Part shown: piece by piece, positions 54,372-64,000 of the stretch
Layout of the letters: every line of letters starts with the position of its first letter
Position numbering within the stretch: the stretch's first letter is position 1
DNA from: Leptospira limi
Lineage (GTDB): Bacteria > Spirochaetota > Leptospiria > Leptospirales > Leptospiraceae
Assembly: GCF_026151395.1 (NCBI RefSeq)
Contig: NZ_JAMQPV010000001.1
Span: forward strand, 1,784,501 to 1,848,500
Direction: 5' to 3'
Length of the DNA stretch: 64,000 bases
Notes under the pieces: generated by a model
Told to the model about the DNA's origin: nothing
The model's database searches: none
Seen by the model: only the letters and a program-made list of their open reading frames with translations
Made by a program: the position numbers and the translations under genes

Positions 54372-55436
54372 TTAGATAGAGAAGTCCTCTACATAGACTT
54401 TTGCTTTTTTGATGCGAAGGTAAACCGTCTCTCCGGGCAGTAAATTGAGGTATTTATAGGTTTCTTGTTCGAGGACGGATTCAATGAGGGACCCTGTATC
54501 CACCCGTTTTAATTCCACTCGGACATTTCGACCCGTGGAATGGATGTATTGGATTTCGGCTGCAATCCCTTGTTCTTTTTCCCTAACAATTTCAACGTCA
54601 TAAGGGCGCACATAGGCAACCGCGTCCGATTCTTTGATATTTTCATGTTCAGAAGAATCCAGGGCGATGTTTCCAATTTTGGTTTTTCCTTCTTCGATAC
54701 GTCCATGGAAAAGATTCACATCCCCTAAGAAGTGAAAGACAAAAGGTGATTTTGGTTTGTTATAAACCTCGTCTGGGCTTCCTACTTGTTCGAGTTGTCC
54801 TTGGTTTAAAATCACAATCCGATCACTCACTTCGAGTGCTTCTTCTTGGTCATGGGTGACAAAGACACTTGTGATATGGATTTCATCGTGGAGTCTACGT
54901 AACCAATTGCGAAGTTCCTTTCTAACTTTTGCATCCAGTGCACCGAACGGTTCATCGAGTAATAAAAATTTTGGTTCGATGGCAAGTGCACGAGCGAGGG
55001 CCACACGTTGCCTTTGTCCACCTGAAAGTTCATGTGGATACCGATTGTGAAATTTTTCAAGTTGGATGAGAGTCAATAGTTTTGAAACTTTCTCTTGGAT
55101 TTCTGGTTTGGAAGGCCTTGTGGATTTTGGTCTTACTTCCAAACCAAACGCAATGTTTTCTGCAATGGTCATATGACGAAACAGTGCATAGTGTTGGAAA
55201 ACAAATCCCACTTCACCATTTTGGATTTTGGAAGAGGATTGTCCATCGCCTACAAACCTTACAGAACCAGAACTTGCTTCTTCAAGACCTGCAATGATTC
55301 GGAGTAAGGTTGTTTTTCCTGAACCCGAAGGACCGAGTAGAGCCACAAGTTCACCATCGGGAATGGTTAAGTTTACATCTTTTAAAGCAGTAAACGAACC
55401 AAAGGTTTTTTGTACATTTTGTATTTCGATTGGCAT
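54372..55436 (-). CDS. cysA: Sulfate/thiosulfate ABC transporter ATPase
   Basis: 354 residues. Walker A is [20 protein letters not shown], the signature is [19 protein letters not shown], Walker B is [12 protein letters not shown] and the switch histidine is in [13 protein letters not shown]-terminal TOBE-like domain begins near residue 245. Follows cysW after 1 base. Confidence 0.95.
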   Translation of the reverse strand: MPIEIQNVQKTFGSFTALKDVNLTIPDGELVALLGPSGSGKTTLLRIIAGLEEASSGSVRFVGDGQSSSKIQNGEVGFVFQHYALFRHMTIAENIAFGLEVRPKSTRPSKPEIQEKVSKLLTLIQLEKFHNRYPHELSGGQRQRVALARALAIEPKFLLLDEPFGALDAKVRKELRNWLRRLHDEIHITSVFVTHDQEEALEVSDRIVILNQGQLEQVGSPDEVYNKPKSPFVFHFLGDVNLFHGRIEEGKTKIGNIALDSSEHENIKESDAVAYVRPYDVEIVREKEQGIAAEIQYIHSTGRNVRVELKRVDTGSLIESVLEQETYKYLNLLPGETVYLRIKKAKVYVEDFSI

Positions 55437-55437
55437 A

Positions 55438-56241
55438 TTAAGATCTCTCGGTACGTTTTTCCAATATCAATTTGAAGATGAGTGTGAGTAGTGATAAAAA
55501 CACAAGTAAGGTGGCACAAGCAAAAGCACCTACGGAATCAAATTCATTGTATAACATTTCTATATATAATGGAAGAGTTGTGGTTTTACCTCGGATGTGT
55601 CCACTGAGAACTGAAACGGCTCCAAACTCTCCCATAGCCCTTGCATTACAAAGAATGATCCCATATAACAAGCCCCATTTGATATTGGGTAGGATGATTC
55701 TTAGAAACAACTGACTAAAACTGGCACCGAGTAACATCCCTGCTTCTTCCTCTTCACGGCCTTGGCTTTGCATGAGGGGAATGAGTTCTCTTGCAACAAA
55801 AGGAAACGTAATAAACACTGTTGCGAGGATGAGTCCAGGTGTATTAAAAACAATTTTGATTTGATGTTCAGCTAAAAACTCACCAAAGGTTCCTTGTCTT
55901 CCGAATAACAAAAGAAAGATGAGGCCAGATACAACAGGTGAAACTGCAAAAGGTGAGTCAATGATCGTGATGAGAAGATTTTTTCCTGGAAAGGAAAACC
56001 TAGTGATCGCAAAAGCAGCTGTGACTCCAAAGATTGTATTTAAAATCACAGAAACAATGGACACCTTTACGGTAAGGCCAATTGCAAATAATGCATATTC
56101 ACTTGTGATTGATGAATAGTATTTTTCCCAACCTTCCGAAAATGCTTCCGTAAACACTGTATAAATTGGCAAAAGTAATAGGATGCCAAACAATGTATAG
56201 GCAAGTAAAACAAGAAAAATGGGCAAAAGTTTTGATTTCAT
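55438..56241 (-). CDS. cysW: Sulfate ABC transporter permease
   Basis: 267 residues, about six helices. The EAA loop that contacts the ATPase is [20 protein letters not shown] near residue 168. N-terminal [20 protein letters not shown] is typical of CysW. Its start overlaps cysT by ATGA. Confidence 0.94.
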   Translation of the reverse strand: MKSKLLPIFLVLLAYTLFGILLLLPIYTVFTEAFSEGWEKYYSSITSEYALFAIGLTVKVSIVSVILNTIFGVTAAFAITRFSFPGKNLLITIIDSPFAVSPVVSGLIFLLLFGRQGTFGEFLAEHQIKIVFNTPGLILATVFITFPFVARELIPLMQSQGREEEEAGMLLGASFSQLFLRIILPNIKWGLLYGIILCNARAMGEFGAVSVLSGHIRGKTTTLPLYIEMLYNEFDSVGAFACATLLVFLSLLTLIFKLILEKRTERS

Positions 56242-57065
56242 GTGAGTTTTTTGGAAGCTCGTTCTTGGAAAAAATTAATGATAAACATAAATAAAAATGA
56301 AGTGAGTAACATCACAAGTGCGATAGAAGTTGCCTTTTCGTATTCGTATTGTTCCAGTTTGGTGACGATGAGTAGAGGAAGGATTTCTGTTTTTCCAGGT
56401 AAGTTTCCAGAAATGAATACAACCGACCCATACTCTCCGATACTCCTTGCAAATGCCATCCCGGTTCCAGCAAGTAGGGAAGGCCAAAGTTCGGGTAATA
56501 AAACTTTTCGAAATGTTTGGAACGGAGTCGCTCCAAGGCACCTTGCACTTTCTTCTAGTTCTTTAGGAAGTTCTTCAATGACAGGTTGTACAGTTCGTAC
56601 GACAAAGGGAAATCCAATGAAGACAAGTGCAATGACAATACCAATGGGTGTATAAGCAATTTTGATACCCCATTTGTCAAAAAAAGAACCAATGATTCCA
56701 GTTTGAGAGTAAATCGTAGTCAGGGCAATCCCTGCCACAGCGGTGGGCAAAGTGAACGGTAAATCAATTAAGGTATCAAAAAACTTTTTGAATGGAAATT
56801 GGTATCGAACGAGTACCCAAGCAAATAAAAATCCAATGAAAAGATTGAGAACTGCGGATATGAGACCCACACTAAAACTTAAAAAGAGCGCAGATCGAAT
56901 GCGCTCTTCCGTAAACACTTCTATAATCCCTGTGAATCCAATCCCCAGGGAATGATAAAAAAGTCCAAATAATGGAATGATCACAACGACGGACGAATAA
57001 AATACTGTGAATCCTAAACTGATCCCTAAGTGGATTTTTTTGTACGGCCGTGTTTCAATTTGCAT
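56238..57065 (-). CDS. cysT: Sulfate ABC transporter permease
   Basis: 275 residues, six helices. The EAA loop is [20 protein letters not shown] near residue 190; [20 protein letters not shown] is the family's sulfate permease wording. It follows sbp by 3 bases. Confidence 0.94.
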   Translation of the reverse strand: MQIETRPYKKIHLGISLGFTVFYSSVVVIIPLFGLFYHSLGIGFTGIIEVFTEERIRSALFLSFSVGLISAVLNLFIGFLFAWVLVRYQFPFKKFFDTLIDLPFTLPTAVAGIALTTIYSQTGIIGSFFDKWGIKIAYTPIGIVIALVFIGFPFVVRTVQPVIEELPKELEESARCLGATPFQTFRKVLLPELWPSLLAGTGMAFARSIGEYGSVVFISGNLPGKTEILPLLIVTKLEQYEYEKATSIALVMLLTSFLFMFIINFFQERASKKLT

Positions 57066-57068
57066 ATA

Positions 57069-58106
57069 TTATTTGGTTTTGTAGATGGCATCAAAGACAC
57101 CTCCATCTGCAAAATGTTTTTTCTGTGCAGTGTCCCAAGTTTCCCCTAAATCGGATAGAGAAAATAATTTGAGATTTGGAAATTCTTTTGCAGAGGATTT
57201 GCTGACTTTCGGATCAATGGGTCTAAAAAAATGTTTCGCAATGATGGTTTGGCCTTCCTTCGTAAAAAGAAATTCTAAATACGCAGTTGCCTTTTCTAAA
57301 TTCCCTTTTTCCGTCGCAGTTTTTGTCACAACAGCGACTGGGGTTTCTGCTCGGATCGATTCCGATGGATAGATCACTTCTAAACTATTTTTACCAGAAC
57401 GTTTTTCTTCATCTAACGCTAGTTTTGCCTCATTTTCCCAGGTAATGAGAACATCTCCGATCCCACGGTTCACAAAAGTAGTGGTGGATCCGCGAGCACC
57501 TGTATCTAGGACAGATGTATTTTGGAACAATGCTTTCACAAAGTCAGTAGCTTTCTCATCAGACTTATACTTTCGTTTTGCAAAACCATAAGCGGCAAGG
57601 TAATTCCATCTAGCACCTCCACTCGTTTTTGGGTTTGGAGTGATGATAGAGATTCCTGGTTTTACAATATCATCCCAATCTTTGATTTTTTTGGGATTTG
57701 ATTTACGTACGAGGAAGATGATGGTTGAGTAATATGGTGTACTTTTGTTGGGTAGTTTGGATTGCCAATTTGCATCAATTAACTTTGATTTGCTGGCAAT
57801 GCTATCAATATCATAAGAAAGTGCTAAACTGACTACGTCTGCTTCGAGTCCGTCAATCACTGCTCGTGCTTGTTTTCCCGATCCACCGTGGGATTGTTGG
57901 ATTGAGAACTCTTCACCTTTTTTTTCCTTCCAGGATTTTAAGAAGGATTTGTTGATATCTTCATAGAGTTCCCTTGTTGGATCGAAGGATACGTGTAGAA
58001 ACGTTGATTCTGCGAATAGGGAAGTGGCGAGCCCAATTCCCATTACAACAGTCAATATGGCAGAAAAACTTGGTTTAAATTGGAGGAATTGGAGTATTTT
58101 TTTCAT
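57069..58106 (-). CDS. sbp: Sulfate-binding periplasmic protein
   Basis: 345 residues with a signal peptide ending near [30 protein letters not shown] and [20 protein letters not shown] are the Sbp/CysP sulfate-binding blocks, followed by [19 protein letters not shown] and [20 protein letters not shown]. It delivers sulfate to CysTW. First gene of the transporter operon, divergent from fliK. Confidence 0.95.
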   Translation of the reverse strand: MKKILQFLQFKPSFSAILTVVMGIGLATSLFAESTFLHVSFDPTRELYEDINKSFLKSWKEKKGEEFSIQQSHGGSGKQARAVIDGLEADVVSLALSYDIDSIASKSKLIDANWQSKLPNKSTPYYSTIIFLVRKSNPKKIKDWDDIVKPGISIITPNPKTSGGARWNYLAAYGFAKRKYKSDEKATDFVKALFQNTSVLDTGARGSTTTFVNRGIGDVLITWENEAKLALDEEKRSGKNSLEVIYPSESIRAETPVAVVTKTATEKGNLEKATAYLEFLFTKEGQTIIAKHFFRPIDPKVSKSSAKEFPNLKLFSLSDLGETWDTAQKKHFADGGVFDAIYKTK

Positions 58107-58286
58107 TTTCTCGTCCTTTTGGTTAATAAAACAAACTAATCCTCCAATTTAGTGAATTTTTGTCAATGGAAAATCCAACTCTTTTTTTGGGTCATCCTGG
58201 TTTCCTGACATAAACCTAGAAAGGAAGAAGATAATTCTCTCAAGGAAATCTGGGGAAGTTCGATCCTTAAGGGAGAAGGCACCCCA

Positions 58287-59918
58287 ATGAATGTAAATGT
58301 TGATAAACAAAACCTAATTCCCTTCCCTCAAGTTGAATTGAGACCAGGCAAAAGGGACGGTGCCGATAACAACTATTTTGCGGTAAAAGAAAGTTTTGGT
58401 GAGATTTTAGAAAGGGAATTCCAAATCCATTCGGAAAAACCAAACTCACCCTCCGAATGGAAACCACTCCAAGCAGAGAAAAATCCATCTGATTCCTCAG
58501 CAGATGTTGTTTCGAAAATGGAATCAAACCAACCATCCAATTCTGTGAATGAAAACAATTCATCTCAAAAAACAAACGAAGAAACGAATGAAGAAATTTC
58601 GGAAGAAGAAGACTTAGACCGAGAGGCACTCGAATACAGCATTGGCATTTTATCTAACCAACATCTACTCAATCAAAAATTTCTCCCTGCCAATGAAGTA
58701 AATGAATCTTTGCAAAAAGAAAAAACAGTGGCACTCTCCATGCAGAAGTCTGCAGAAAAGAATCCATTGTATGCAACAAAGGAAGCAAAAACATTTTTAG
58801 AAGAAACTAAGAAATTAGCAGAAAGTCTTTTGCAAAAAGACTTCGTCAGTTCAAAACAAATTTTTTCCCATCACAAACAAGGTCTAGAAGATTCCATTCC
58901 TTCCAATCTAGTGATGTTTCCTGGTTCTCAAAAAAAAATACAAACAGATCGAGTAGTGAACGAAACGAAACAAAACCCAAACGTAAGTTCACAAAAAAAA
59001 GAATCTGAGCAGGTTGGATTAAATCTTGTTACCTCTTTTCTCCCAAAAGAAAAAGGGAACCGTGGACTTGAGAATGAAATTCCTTCAGAATCTTCCCTTC
59101 GCAAACTAGATCCAAAAGGCAAAAATTCGAAACACAATAAATCGGAATCAGTTTTATCTGAAACAAACTTAGAGAAGGAAAATTCCAATCTTTCCATTAC
59201 TTCTGACAAAATGGTACGAAGTTTGGGTTTTAAAGAAAAAGAATTCCAAAAACTAAATGAAAACAAAAACCAAGTCCAAAACGAAAAGATAAAAACAGAC
59301 TCATCTTCTGTAAACCAAGTGCAAACCATCTCTTCTTCCAAAATGGGCGAAGAAAATGGAAAATCTTCAGAAGATAAAAGTAACAAACAAGGATTGAACC
59401 TTCATTCGGTGGAAAATAAACTTCACTCCAAAACAGAAGATGTTAAAAATCTAGAACGAAATCAAAAACCGAAAGAAACCAACTTAAAACAAAATTTGGA
59501 TGAACTCATCAAACAAGCGAAGTTTGATATCGTTCAAAACGGAAAATCCAGTGCTGAAATCATTATGAATCCAAAAGAGTATGGTCGTTTGACTCTGAAG
59601 GTGACTGTAGATGGAGAAAAGGTAGAGGGTCGAATTTTAGTCGAATCAGAAGAGTTACAAAAATCCCTTCAAAACGAAATCCTATCAATTAAAGAAAATT
59701 TGAAAGAGTCTGGTCTCGAATTACAAGCGCTCATCATTGATTTATGGGATGATGGGAATCAATTCACAGAGAGACAAAACCAAAACCAACTCTACCAAAC
59801 ACTCATGGAAACTGCAAAAAACCGCGGGAATATTGAGAAATTGGAAAAAGAAAATGGAGTTGGTTTAGATGATATCTCTTTACCACCAGATTCCAAAGTA
59901 TTAGAATTTTTTGCTTAA
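58287..59918 (+). CDS. fliK: Flagellar hook-length control protein
   Basis: 543 residues. The first 400 are low-complexity and disordered (rich in Glu, Lys, Asn, Ser), as expected for a molecular ruler. The C-terminal FliK domain, about 410-500, has AEIIMNPKEYGRLTLKVTVD, then ILVESEELQKSLQNEI and LKESGLELQALIIDLWD. It switches export specificity when the hook reaches full length. GGAGAAGG precedes the ATG. In spirochaetes these parts serve periplasmic flagella. Confidence 0.93.
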   Translation: MNVNVDKQNLIPFPQVELRPGKRDGADNNYFAVKESFGEILEREFQIHSEKPNSPSEWKPLQAEKNPSDSSADVVSKMESNQPSNSVNENNSSQKTNEETNEEISEEEDLDREALEYSIGILSNQHLLNQKFLPANEVNESLQKEKTVALSMQKSAEKNPLYATKEAKTFLEETKKLAESLLQKDFVSSKQIFSHHKQGLEDSIPSNLVMFPGSQKKIQTDRVVNETKQNPNVSSQKKESEQVGLNLVTSFLPKEKGNRGLENEIPSESSLRKLDPKGKNSKHNKSESVLSETNLEKENSNLSITSDKMVRSLGFKEKEFQKLNENKNQVQNEKIKTDSSSVNQVQTISSSKMGEENGKSSEDKSNKQGLNLHSVENKLHSKTEDVKNLERNQKPKETNLKQNLDELIKQAKFDIVQNGKSSAEIIMNPKEYGRLTLKVTVDGEKVEGRILVESEELQKSLQNEILSIKENLKESGLELQALIIDLWDDGNQFTERQNQNQLYQTLMETAKNRGNIEKLEKENGVGLDDISLPPDSKVLEFFA

Positions 59919-59949
59919 ACTTACGAAATAAAAAAAGATCGAGGACAAT

Positions 59950-60531
59950 ATGCCAGACGGAATGCAAGATATCTCTACACAAAATTCTGCAAGAACCAAA
60001 TACTTTGAGGGTGATAGAAGTTTTAATATCCGCAAACATTTGGACCAGCTGGAAAAAGAAGAGACAAGTGGTTTAAAAGGAATTGAAATCCGAGAAAAAC
60101 AAAAAGAGTTAGGAAAGGATGATTTCCTAAAACTACTTTTGACACAACTGTCTCACCAAGATCCAACAAACCCAGTGCAAGACAAAGACTTCATTGCACA
60201 AATGGCTCAGTTTTCTTCACTCGAACAGATGAAAAATATTTCTTCTGGGATTGCTCGGATGGAATCTAAACAAAGTTATTCGGTCGTAGGTAAAATTGTA
60301 TCAGGTCCAGATTTAGTGACTGGTGAAGATGTCACTGGTCTTGCAGGTGCAATTTTGTTCGATAACGAAGGGAAAACCTATGTTCGTGTGAATGGTCGTA
60401 TGCTCGATGTTTCAAAAATCAATTTAATCTCTGATCCAGAGTTATTAAAGTCAGAAACACAGTTCCAACAACAACGTCCGACAAACATTCCAAACAATAC
60501 GTTAAAAAAACAAGAAGCTTATCAGGATTAA
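59950..60531 (+). CDS. flgD: Flagellar hook assembly scaffold
   Basis: 193 residues. It caps the growing hook. The core [20 protein letters not shown] and [16 protein letters not shown] is the FlgD N-domain; [15 protein letters not shown] and [16 protein letters not shown] form the rest. The usual C-terminal FLG/Ig-like domain is cut down. It is 31 bases after fliK. Confidence 0.95.
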   Translation: MPDGMQDISTQNSARTKYFEGDRSFNIRKHLDQLEKEETSGLKGIEIREKQKELGKDDFLKLLLTQLSHQDPTNPVQDKDFIAQMAQFSSLEQMKNISSGIARMESKQSYSVVGKIVSGPDLVTGEDVTGLAGAILFDNEGKTYVRVNGRMLDVSKINLISDPELLKSETQFQQQRPTNIPNNTLKKQEAYQD

Positions 60532-60569
60532 TTGAAAAAGGTCGATAAAAAAAGAGAGGATAGAACGTT

Positions 60570-61964
60570 ATGATGAGATCACTTTATTCCGGTGTTTCCG
60601 GATTGAAAAACCACCAAGTTAGAATGGATGTTATTGGTAACAACATCTCTAACGTTAACACACATGGATTTAAAACAGAACGTGTAACGTTCCAAGATAT
60701 GATCTCACAAGAATTGCAAGGTGCATCTGAACCAAACGAAAGGATTGGGGGAACAAACCCAAAACAAGTTGGTCTTGGATCTCTCATTGCTGCGATTGAT
60801 AAAATCATGACACAAGGTGCCTTACAAACAACAGGTAAAAACACTGACCTTGCTGTATCTGGTGAAGGTTTCTTTGTTGTGAAAGACGGAGACAAACAGT
60901 TTTATACTCGTGCTGGTGCTTTTAACGTTGATAAAAATGGTTTTTATGTAAACCCAGCGAACGGACTCAAAGTACAAGGTTGGAATTCAAGACTTGATGA
61001 AACTGGAAATAAATACATCAACTCTGCAGGGTCTTTAGAAGATATCGTAATCCCACTGTATTCCAAAGAACCTGCTCGTGCTACAAGAAATGTCGACTTT
61101 CAATCTAACCTCAATGCAAGTGTAGCTGCTGTTCCAGCGGATGCAACGGAAGAAGACATCCAACGTTATATCAATGATCCAGATCCTCGCCAAAGACGTG
61201 GCCATATAACATCAATTAACGTGTATGATGAATTAGGAAACACTCGCCAAATGGGTGTGGAATTTTACAAAATGCGGGACAATGTTTGGAAGATGCGTTT
61301 TAAATTAGAAGATGCAAGCCAAGTGTCAGTTGATGTAAGTGGAACAGGTGGTGAAAACACTAGTGTATCTGGAAATACTGAACTCGAAGTTTCCTTCACA
61401 CCAGATGGGAAAATCATCAGTGTATCAGATGGGGTTGATTCACAAACCACTGGAAAACTCAAAGCAGATATTTCCTTCCGCATTCCAGGAAATCCAACGG
61501 CACAAAAATTCAGTTTGAACCTTGGAGAAGCAGGACTTGTAGGTGGAATCACACAATTTTCATCTGACTTCACAACAAAAGCGGTGAAACAAGATGGTTA
61601 CCCTATGGGTTATATGGAATCGTTTTCCATTGATAATACAGGAACTGTTACGGGAGTTTTCTCAAACGGAGTCCGCCAACCTCTTGCAAGAGTTGCTCTT
61701 GCCAACTTCACAAACCCAGCGGGTCTTAATAAAGAAGGGGACACAATGTATAGTTTCTCTTTAAACTCTGGGGAAGCAAACATTGGGGAAGCAGGAAGCC
61801 AAGGGCGTGGAAAAATCAATGCTGGCCTACTTGAGATGTCAAACGTTGACCTTTCTGACCAATTCACAGATATGATTGTGACCCAAAGGGGTTTCCAAGC
61901 AAACTCTAGAACCATTGTGACATCCGACCAGATGATCCAAGAAGTTCTCGGTCTCAAACGATAA
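60570..61964 (+). CDS. flgE: Flagellar hook protein
   Basis: 464 residues. The N-terminal D0 ([40 protein letters not shown]) and the C-terminal helix ([28 protein letters not shown]) are canonical. The sequence contains no cysteine. Lys166 and Ser179 stand where I recall the lysinoalanine-crosslink Lys and Cys of treponemal FlgE (165 and 178), with the same 13-residue spacing. A terminator follows. Confidence 0.96.
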   Translation: MMRSLYSGVSGLKNHQVRMDVIGNNISNVNTHGFKTERVTFQDMISQELQGASEPNERIGGTNPKQVGLGSLIAAIDKIMTQGALQTTGKNTDLAVSGEGFFVVKDGDKQFYTRAGAFNVDKNGFYVNPANGLKVQGWNSRLDETGNKYINSAGSLEDIVIPLYSKEPARATRNVDFQSNLNASVAAVPADATEEDIQRYINDPDPRQRRGHITSINVYDELGNTRQMGVEFYKMRDNVWKMRFKLEDASQVSVDVSGTGGENTSVSGNTELEVSFTPDGKIISVSDGVDSQTTGKLKADISFRIPGNPTAQKFSLNLGEAGLVGGITQFSSDFTTKAVKQDGYPMGYMESFSIDNTGTVTGVFSNGVRQPLARVALANFTNPAGLNKEGDTMYSFSLNSGEANIGEAGSQGRGKINAGLLEMSNVDLSDQFTDMIVTQRGFQANSRTIVTSDQMIQEVLGLKR

Positions 61965-61978
61965 GAAGTAGTGGAAGG

Positions 61979-62000
61979 ACGGGGGTAACCCCGTTTTTTC
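61979..62000 (+). terminator. Intrinsic terminator after flgE
   Basis: ACGGGG at 61979-61984 and CCCCGT at 61989-61994 with loop GTAA, followed by TTTTT. It begins 15 bases after the flgE stop. Confidence 0.88.
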
Positions 62001-62061
62001 CTTGAGTTCTGCAAAATTCTAAGAAAACTAGGTCAAACCAAACTTTTTAGAATTGTTTCAA

Positions 62062-64000
62062 TTGTCACGTTTTCAAAAAAATACACTCCTCATTTTCATC
62101 CTTCTGGCATCCGTCGCCTATGCTCCGTTATACTATTCTATCAAGAATGTAATCAAAAAAGAATCAACACCAATTACGTTAGAAACTCCAGAAACGGTTG
62201 TTTTTTTTAGTTTAGGAGAGTTTGATTCCAAAGGGGAAATTAAAGATCCAAAGACGATACAACTACTTTTCGAAACTACCCATTTCCAATTCCAAAATAC
62301 AACAGATGCTGTGTATCTGGGAAAACACTCTGAACTTTCAGCTTCCAAACAAAGTCGTTCGGAAATCATATTAAATGGAACCTTCCAATGGGAAGAAAAA
62401 GGAATCAAATTTACGCCAAAACTTCGTTATGTGGAATCCAAGTCTACGACAACTGGAAATTCTATCTTTGTGAAATATGAAGAAAGAGGAAATTTGATTT
62501 TGGAAGTCCAATCTTCTCTCACTCATTTGGTAGATGAAACGATAAGACTCAACAGGCTCATCAAACGGAATCCTCAATGGGAATTTATATCAGAGGAAGA
62601 AATTCTTTCTGAATCAGAATTTGTAAAACTGACAGAATATGAATTTGAGACCAAGTCTGAGAGTCGAAACAATGTTTTAGTTTCTCTTAATTTGAAAACC
62701 AATTTTACAGAGTGGCTTAAGGTTAACGATAGATTAGCGAAACAAACAGAAGATAATTTAAAAGAAATATGGAAAGAAGTAGGTTCCAATCCAAAATTAT
62801 CTAAGTTCTTACGTTTCCAGATCGCAAAAAACATCTCTCAATTTTACTTCGACAAAGCAGAGTATTCAAAATCCATCGAATATGCAAGTTTTGCCAAACG
62901 AGAAAAAGAATCTTCTAAACAAGTATTTCATAGTGATTATGCGGACATACTTTCCTTAATTGGGAAATGTTTGGTGTTAGATGGAAAAAAAGAAGACTCA
63001 ATATTTTATCTTACATCGGCTAAAAAAATCTATGAAACCTTGGGACTCTTAACGGATCCAGAAGGAATACAAAACTCCTATTTTTATGGATTGGTGTTAT
63101 TTGATGTTTCTCAGTTAGAACTTTCTGCTTATGAACTATCTTCCATCCAAGGAAAACTTGGTGATGTATACCAAACGATTTATTTGGATTACAATTTAGC
63201 ACAAACTCTCTATCGATTGGGTCGATACGATGCGACGATCACTTTGTTAAAAGAACAACGCACTAAAATCTTTGAAGTTTCCATTCCGAATTTTGATATT
63301 GCTCTACAATCTCTACTATTGTATGGAGCAGCTCAATACAATGTTGGAAATTGGAGTATTGCAAAATCAGTTTGGGAATCAATTCTCCATGCAAAATCAA
63401 CATATGCCATCGAAGAAAAATCTTATTATCGATATGCACTTTTTAATTTGAGTATTTTGTCTAGGGAACGAAATCATATCGAAGAATCGGAAGAGTATTA
63501 CAAACAATATGTAAAACTTTCACCTTATGGCCAAATCGAACCATTGCCAACAACTGTGAATTTTGAAATTGGAAAACCAATTTATCCTTATACATGGAAT
63601 CTAACGAATAATGGACTTTTTTCTGAATTAGAAGAAAAAACAATTCGTTCGTATACTGGTCGGTATTTATTCCAATCCCAAGATGAAGAGATCAGAGCGA
63701 GAACCTACGAAAATCGATTAGAAGATACCAATTTAATCTTAGATGATCTTTTGAATCCAAATGCCTATCTCTCAAAATCGATGTTAGTTCTCAGGAAATC
63801 TTTGTTTGGTGACCTGAAATTACATGAGAGAGGAAATCAAGTTGTATTTTTAGACATTGGTCCTGCATTGAACCACCCCGAGTATCCAGGTGTCACTTCC
63901 CAAGCGGTTGCAAAACATTTTCCCAAAATGGAAGTTGTGTTATGGGAATTACCTGGAGAAGTGGAACTCTTTTTGAAAAAGGTAAAACCTGAACTAAAAG
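62062..64000 (+). CDS. Long TPR-like protein with methyltransferase-like end (partial)
   Basis: At least 646 codons, running off the right edge. It begins with a membrane helix (TLLIFILLASVAYAPLYYSI) followed by a beta-rich outer domain (residues 40-220). A set of tetratricopeptide-like repeats follows (AKNISQFYFDKAEYSKSIEYA and YNLAQTLYRLGRYDATITLL, up to about residue 500). Near the edge comes QVVFLDIGPALNHPEYPGVT, then VVLWELPGEVELFL, which resembles the glycine-poor SAM-binding start of a methyltransferase domain. No ATG start; TTG 62062 or 62053 are the choices. No family name can be given. Confidence 0.65.
   Translation, partial: MSRFQKNTLLIFILLASVAYAPLYYSIKNVIKKESTPITLETPETVVFFSLGEFDSKGEIKDPKTIQLLFETTHFQFQNTTDAVYLGKHSELSASKQSRSEIILNGTFQWEEKGIKFTPKLRYVESKSTTTGNSIFVKYEERGNLILEVQSSLTHLVDETIRLNRLIKRNPQWEFISEEEILSESEFVKLTEYEFETKSESRNNVLVSLNLKTNFTEWLKVNDRLAKQTEDNLKEIWKEVGSNPKLSKFLRFQIAKNISQFYFDKAEYSKSIEYASFAKREKESSKQVFHSDYADILSLIGKCLVLDGKKEDSIFYLTSAKKIYETLGLLTDPEGIQNSYFYGLVLFDVSQLELSAYELSSIQGKLGDVYQTIYLDYNLAQTLYRLGRYDATITLLKEQRTKIFEVSIPNFDIALQSLLLYGAAQYNVGNWSIAKSVWESILHAKSTYAIEEKSYYRYALFNLSILSRERNHIEESEEYYKQYVKLSPYGQIEPLPTTVNFEIGKPIYPYTWNLTNNGLFSELEEKTIRSYTGRYLFQSQDEEIRARTYENRLEDTNLILDDLLNPNAYLSKSMLVLRKSLFGDLKLHERGNQVVFLDIGPALNHPEYPGVTSQAVAKHFPKMEVVLWELPGEVELFLKKVKPELK

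Noticed and set aside
1..64000. Insertion sequences, prophage genes or CRISPR arrays
   Set aside because: No transposase, integrase, phage structural gene or spaced direct repeats were seen; the gene content reads as core chromosome.

Overview
The window is a chromosomal stretch of a spirochaete, almost certainly Leptospira and most likely the saprophytic (L. biflexa-type) branch. The evidence is an AT-rich, densely packed sequence with many TTG/GTG starts, spirochaete-type flagellar genes (fliK-flgD-flgE), a mitochondrial-like EF-G, a complete C5-route haem cluster and an assimilatory sulfate pathway. No transposase, prophage, CRISPR array or rRNA was found. The genus is inferred from protein character, not from a database search.

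Layout. 1-3.4 kb (minus): a UbiA-like membrane protein, a small membrane protein, etfB-etfA and the 5' part of a LolA-like carrier that runs off the left edge. 3.5-6.3 kb: an adenylate/guanylate cyclase facing a degenerate HD-GYP protein, stops 1 bp apart. 6.3-6.7 kb: a gene-free gap. 6.7-13.7 kb: acyl-CoA dehydrogenase, a CrtI-like oxidoreductase, homoserine kinase, two Leptospira-type hypotheticals, a DsbA-like protein and malate dehydrogenase. 13.9-19.8 kb: an alpha/beta hydrolase divergent from a MarR regulator over a palindrome, prmC, tRNA-Arg(CCU), two cyclic-nucleotide-binding proteins, an amidohydrolase and a LysM/LytM protein. 19.9-30.4 kb: fusA, trkH, a three-gene unit with a decaprenyl-phosphate phosphoribosyltransferase-like UbiA enzyme, hypotheticals, phaR, a HEAT-repeat protein and cysK. 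30.4-41.6 kb: topA and hemH (plus) facing an overlapping hemA-hemCD-hemB-hemL-hemE-hemN-hemG operon (minus). 41.7-44.6 kb: msrB, a small exported protein, RNase P RNA and a NERD-nuclease/SF1-helicase-like protein whose 3' end overlaps the RNase P RNA gene. 44.6-58.1 kb: a lipoprotein, siroheme genes, cysJI, a TauD-like dioxygenase, cysH-cysD-cysN and the sulfate transporter sbp-cysT-cysW-cysA. 58.3-64 kb: fliK-flgD-flgE and a long TPR protein that runs off the right edge.

How the genes work together. Sulfate enters through Sbp-CysTWA. CysDN activates it to APS, a [4Fe-4S] APS reductase (CysH) makes sulfite, and CysJI reduces sulfite to sulfide for CysK. The sirohaem that CysI needs is made from uroporphyrinogen III by the adjacent CobA and SirC-like proteins, and uroporphyrinogen III comes from the haem operon. 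The haem genes encode every step from glutamyl-tRNA to protohaem, with a truncated HemA and a HemC-HemD fusion. No wholly new system stands out. The most notable anomalies are topA without a canonical start codon, FlgE with serine at the spirochaetal hook-crosslink cysteine position, the short HemA, and the NERD-helicase gene that ends inside rnpB.
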